A DNA stretch of 8,532 nucleotides from the NCBI GenBank assembly GCA_003643975.1, contig QNAR01000057.1, positions 1-8,532 of the forward strand. The letters run 5' to 3'. A program made the translations under genes and the position numbers. This document shows positions 6,615-8,532 of this stretch, piece after piece. The first letter of the stretch is position 1, and each line of letters begins with the position of its first letter. The stretch is from Thermotogae bacterium (GTDB taxonomy: Bacteria > Thermotogota > Thermotogae > Petrotogales > Kosmotogaceae). The notes below the pieces were generated by a model. It ran no database searches. It was not told the DNA's origin and saw only the letters and a list, made by a program, of their open reading frames with translations.

Positions 6615-7297
6615 AGTGTCCCTCTTCTCACAACAAATTCGCTTGCCATCTTCCACGCCCCAGCATAGACTTTAAGACCAATCAAGAGGTTGATAAGCGG
6701 GATTACTCCCCCACTTAAAATGCTGCCATAGCTTTGCGCTTCATTGAGCCCGAAGGTAAAATTCGGGAATGATAATCCCATGGTCATCAGGGATAAAATA
6801 ATAACAAGTGCGATATTTTCCAGGATTTTCATGCGCAATTTTTCATAATGCGAAAGAGCTTTAATAAAGCTTGAACTTACTCCGTATAAGACAACACTAC
6901 TGGCAAGAATTACACCGCCAGCAAATCCCCCACCGGGCGATATGTGCCCATTTAAAACCACGTAGAGGAAGATTGTAACTGAAATAGCCATAATTCCAGA
7001 GCTATAAACCTGAGCTGTTCCAAAAATGGTCTGTTCAGAAAGTTCACTTCTGGGTTCGGCTTTCAGCATGATTGTGACCCCCAGAACACCCACGGAGAAT
7101 ACAATCACTTCAAAAAGAGTATCGTAAACTCTTGACCGCAAATAAACGGCGGTAACAGTATTGGGTATTTTTACCTTTTCTACCAGGGTATTAATCTTGG
7201 ATTGCGCTTCAAGGGCTGCTGTAAAGTCAACCTGAAAAAAGAAAAGGACAAAAATATAGCACACGATGCTAATGGCCAGGATTCTTTTCAAATTCAT
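6611..7297 (-). CDS. mrpB: Fused MbhE-MrpB antiporter subunit
   Basis: A 228-residue membrane protein joining two subunits that are separate in archaeal MBH. Residues 1 to about 80 resemble MbhE (the last part of the MrpA C-terminus, equivalent to NuoJ TM4-5): an N-terminal helix, an extramembrane stretch, then SRVYDTLFEVIVFSVGVLG with the conserved-type glutamate E63. Residues about 95-225 are MrpB, with the diagnostic GHISPGGGFAGGV at 117-129 and further helices at about 155-175 and 193-213. It contributes the lateral part of the Mrp/MBH membrane arm. Its ATG at 7297 overlaps the stop of the MbhD-SBP gene as ATGA, with GGAG upstream. The upstream gene supplies the preceding MbhD part, so the two together reconstitute the MrpA C-terminal region. 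Confidence 0.9.
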   Translation of the reverse strand: MNLKRILAISIVCYIFVLFFFQVDFTAALEAQSKINTLVEKVKIPNTVTAVYLRSRVYDTLFEVIVFSVGVLGVTIMLKAEPRSELSEQTIFGTAQVYSSGIMAISVTIFLYVVLNGHISPGGGFAGGVILASSVVLYGVSSSFIKALSHYEKLRMKILENIALVIILSLMTMGLSFPNFTFGLNEAQSYGSILSGGVIPLINLLIGLKVYAGAWKMASEFVVRRGTL

Positions 7298-7989
7298 AGG
7301 TATCTCTCCACGATATTTTTCAGTTCACCTGTTTTTTTTAATTCTATAAGGTCTGAGATTATGAAATTTTTGAGGTCATCAGCTCTATTTGATAGAAGAA
7401 AGATGTAATATGACTTACGCGACGGAACTGCTTCTATTTTTTCCATTGTTTTACCAAGCATCTTCAGATGAATGTAATCCACTTCGCGATCGTCTATTTT
7501 AAAGAGAACAGTTTCAAGATAGGGAATTTTCTCAAAAAAGTCCAGGTTTTGTACATTATCATCTATCAAACCACCGCAAACAATATCGATATTTCCAGAT
7601 TTAAGGGCTTCGACCGCTTGTGAAGTACCTTCGAATTCTCTGGACTCAACATGATAACCTTCAAGTACCTGTATTCTGGAAATTATCTCCCATTCTAATC
7701 CTTGCAGTGTATTATTGCTGCGATATATCATATGAGGCGTCGGAACATAGCCAATTCTAACCCTTCGTTGTTTCTTGATTGCCATTATATATACCAATAT
7801 AACAAGGGTGACACCGACAGTGAACTGAGTTAAAGCAACATCTGGTGCACCAAGAAGGAGCATTATCACAGAAGCAAAAAAGCCTAAAATCCCATACCAA
7901 ATAACGGCTTTGAAATTGGTTTTAGCGGTTATTACAGACAATGCTGTTATAAGGTAAAAAACCGAAAAAGCAGTAACTGTGAAAAGCAT
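7294..7989 (-). CDS. MbhD (DUF4040) antiporter domain fused to a truncated SBP_bac_3-like solute-binding domain
   Basis: A 231-residue two-part protein. Residues 1-71 are three membrane helices with the MbhD/MrpA C-terminal signature GAPDVALTQFTVGVTLVILVY (split here as GAPDVALTQ at 47-55 and FTVGVTLVILVY at 56-67), equivalent to NuoJ TM1-3. After the basic linker KKQRR (72-76), residues 77-231 look like a type-3 solute-binding protein. RVRIGYV (76-82) matches the first strand; TLQGLEWEII (94-103) resembles the 'GFDVDL' helix; EFEGTSQAVEALKSGNIDIVCGG (118-140) resembles the half-lobe ending in a 'GKIDLV.GG' strand. The C-terminal YYIFLLSN..ADDLKNFI..DLIELKKTGELKNIV (194-227) resembles the family's closing helices. 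About 80-90 residues of lobe 2 appear missing between the two parts, and the 'TPER' arginine that binds amino-acid carboxylates is absent. The positive-inside rule places this domain in the cytoplasm. The start at 7989 follows the mrpG stop by 1 base, with AGGAGG upstream. The function of the SBP-like part is unknown. Confidence 0.8.
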   Translation of the reverse strand: MLFTVTAFSVFYLITALSVITAKTNFKAVIWYGILGFFASVIMLLLGAPDVALTQFTVGVTLVILVYIMAIKKQRRVRIGYVPTPHMIYRSNNTLQGLEWEIISRIQVLEGYHVESREFEGTSQAVEALKSGNIDIVCGGLIDDNVQNLDFFEKIPYLETVLFKIDDREVDYIHLKMLGKTMEKIEAVPSRKSYYIFLLSNRADDLKNFIISDLIELKKTGELKNIVERYL

Positions 7990-7990
7990 C

Positions 7991-8263
7991 TTACCTCCTC
8001 TGTGAATTTAAAAAAGCTCGGGCAATAATGTGAGAAACGACCGGTCCTGAAACTATGAGTATCCCTATCAAAACAATTGCTTCCAGTGGGTTCAACAATT
8101 CAAAAAAGAACGCTGAAAGAGCCAGGAGACTAAGACCAATGGTATCAGAAATGCCAAAATAATGCAGAGACTGAACCAGGCTTTTGGCAACAATAGCTCG
8201 CATTGTCCCAACAACGACAAGGATTGCCCCACTAAAGAAAAAAGAATAAGCAAGTATTTTCAT
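7991..8263 (-). CDS. mrpG: Mrp/MBH-type antiporter subunit G (MrpG/MbhC)
   Basis: A 90-residue, three-helix protein of the MrpG/PhaG family. It shows the expected pattern: an N-terminal helix followed by a basic segment (MRAIVAKSLVQSLHYFG), a middle helix, and the closing GPVVSHIIARA motif (73-83), which is the most recognisable part of the family. MrpG is an essential small scaffold subunit of Mrp complexes. The ATG at 8263 overlaps the mrpF stop as ATGA. The next gene (MbhD-SBP) starts 1 base after its stop, the only junction in the operon that is not an ATGA overlap. Confidence 0.9.
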   Translation of the reverse strand: MKILAYSFFFSGAILVVVGTMRAIVAKSLVQSLHYFGISDTIGLSLLALSAFFFELLNPLEAIVLIGILIVSGPVVSHIIARAFLNSQRR

Positions 8264-8514
8264 TTTCCATCCCTCATTCCCAAAAAAAAGGCTGCAATTA
8301 TCGTTCCACCGGTGTTCAGAAAAAGGAAAATAAGGATAATTTCAGAAAGGTATCTTACTTCAGACGCGAGTTCTAGGAATATTAGCAATACGAGTGTTTT
8401 CAAAGTTATTGATGAGTAAGCTATGAGAAGCCGCCAGGGGTTCCGGTTTTTTGAATATATGAAAAGAGCGCCAAAAGAATAAAGTATAATTCCAGTTACT
8501 ATAAAGATTATCAT
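8260..8514 (-). CDS. mrpF: Mrp/MBH-type antiporter subunit F (MrpF/MbhB)
   Basis: An 84-residue, three-helix membrane protein. Sequence motifs of MrpF are weak here, though NPWRLLIAYSSITLKTLVLL lies where other MrpF proteins have the R-x-P and following helix. The length, three helices and position directly before mrpG make MrpF the best call. In Mrp complexes F is a small membrane subunit packed near B and C. The ATG at 8514 has GAGGTG 8 bases upstream and overlaps a stop codon of the preceding frame as ATGA. Confidence 0.75.
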   Translation of the reverse strand: MIIFIVTGIILYSFGALFIYSKNRNPWRLLIAYSSITLKTLVLLIFLELASEVRYLSEIILIFLFLNTGGTIIAAFFLGMRDGK

Positions 8515-8532
8515 TCCTTTTTCACCTCGTGG
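8511..8532 (-). CDS. Probable C-terminal end of mrpE (only last 6 full codons in window)
   Basis: The minus-strand frame ending in TGA at 8513-8511 reads HEVKKE-stop and overlaps the mrpF ATG as ATGA, exactly as at four other junctions of this operon. In MBH/Mrp order the gene before F is E. The identity rests on position and overlap only, because too little sequence is inside the window. Confidence 0.4.

Noticed and set aside
7750..7790. The MbhD-SBP fusion as a frameshift or assembly artefact, or an internal start for the SBP part
   Set aside because: The frame is continuous across the junction, there is no ribosome binding site before the ATG at 7785, and the flanking genes keep normal coupling. 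It cannot be wholly excluded without reads.

Overview
All protein genes and the single tRNA in this window lie on the minus strand. The window suggests a thermophilic or related anaerobic bacterium, most likely a member of the Thermotogota (Kosmotoga/Mesotoga-like). The reasons are the moderately AT-rich coding sequence, the Mrp-type antiporter operon arranged in the order of archaeal/Thermotogales MBH complexes, the fused MbhE-MrpB subunit, and a divergent YchF-like GTPase. This assignment is inference, because the window contains no rRNA or other phylogenetic marker.

Right part (8532 to 4819, in transcription order): a tightly packed membrane antiporter operon. It starts with the last codons of a probable mrpE, then mrpF, mrpG, an unusual MbhD-domain protein, a fused MbhE-MrpB subunit, mrpC and mrpD. 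Most junctions are ATGA start/stop overlaps. Together they should form an ion-translocating (Na+/H+ antiporter-like) membrane module. No large MrpA/NuoL-type subunit and no hydrogenase genes are visible. The standout is the MbhD-domain protein (7294-7989). Its three-helix antiporter domain is followed in frame by about 155 residues resembling a type-3 solute-binding protein (amino-acid-binding, SBP_bac_3 style). The second lobe of the clamshell appears to be missing, and the basic segment after helix 3 points to the cytoplasm. This could be a ligand-sensing or regulatory domain built into the antiporter at the position equivalent to the NuoJ TM3-TM4 loop.

Middle (4818 to 4439): a stand-alone tRNA-Trp (anticodon CCA, encoded 3' CCA) with a near-consensus promoter and a strong intrinsic terminator. 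It is followed by a short telomere-like heptad repeat block arranged as an inverted repeat and flanked by 8-bp direct repeats.

Left part (4438 to 1): nadE (ammonia-dependent NAD synthetase), a 185-base gap with a candidate extended -10 promoter, then a compact operon: YchF-like GTPase, TatD-family metal hydrolase, an AhpD-like CxxC protein, and the N-terminal 399 residues of DNA polymerase I, which runs off the left edge. tatD overlaps the GTPase gene, and polA begins 2 bases after the AhpD-like gene, so translation is probably coupled.
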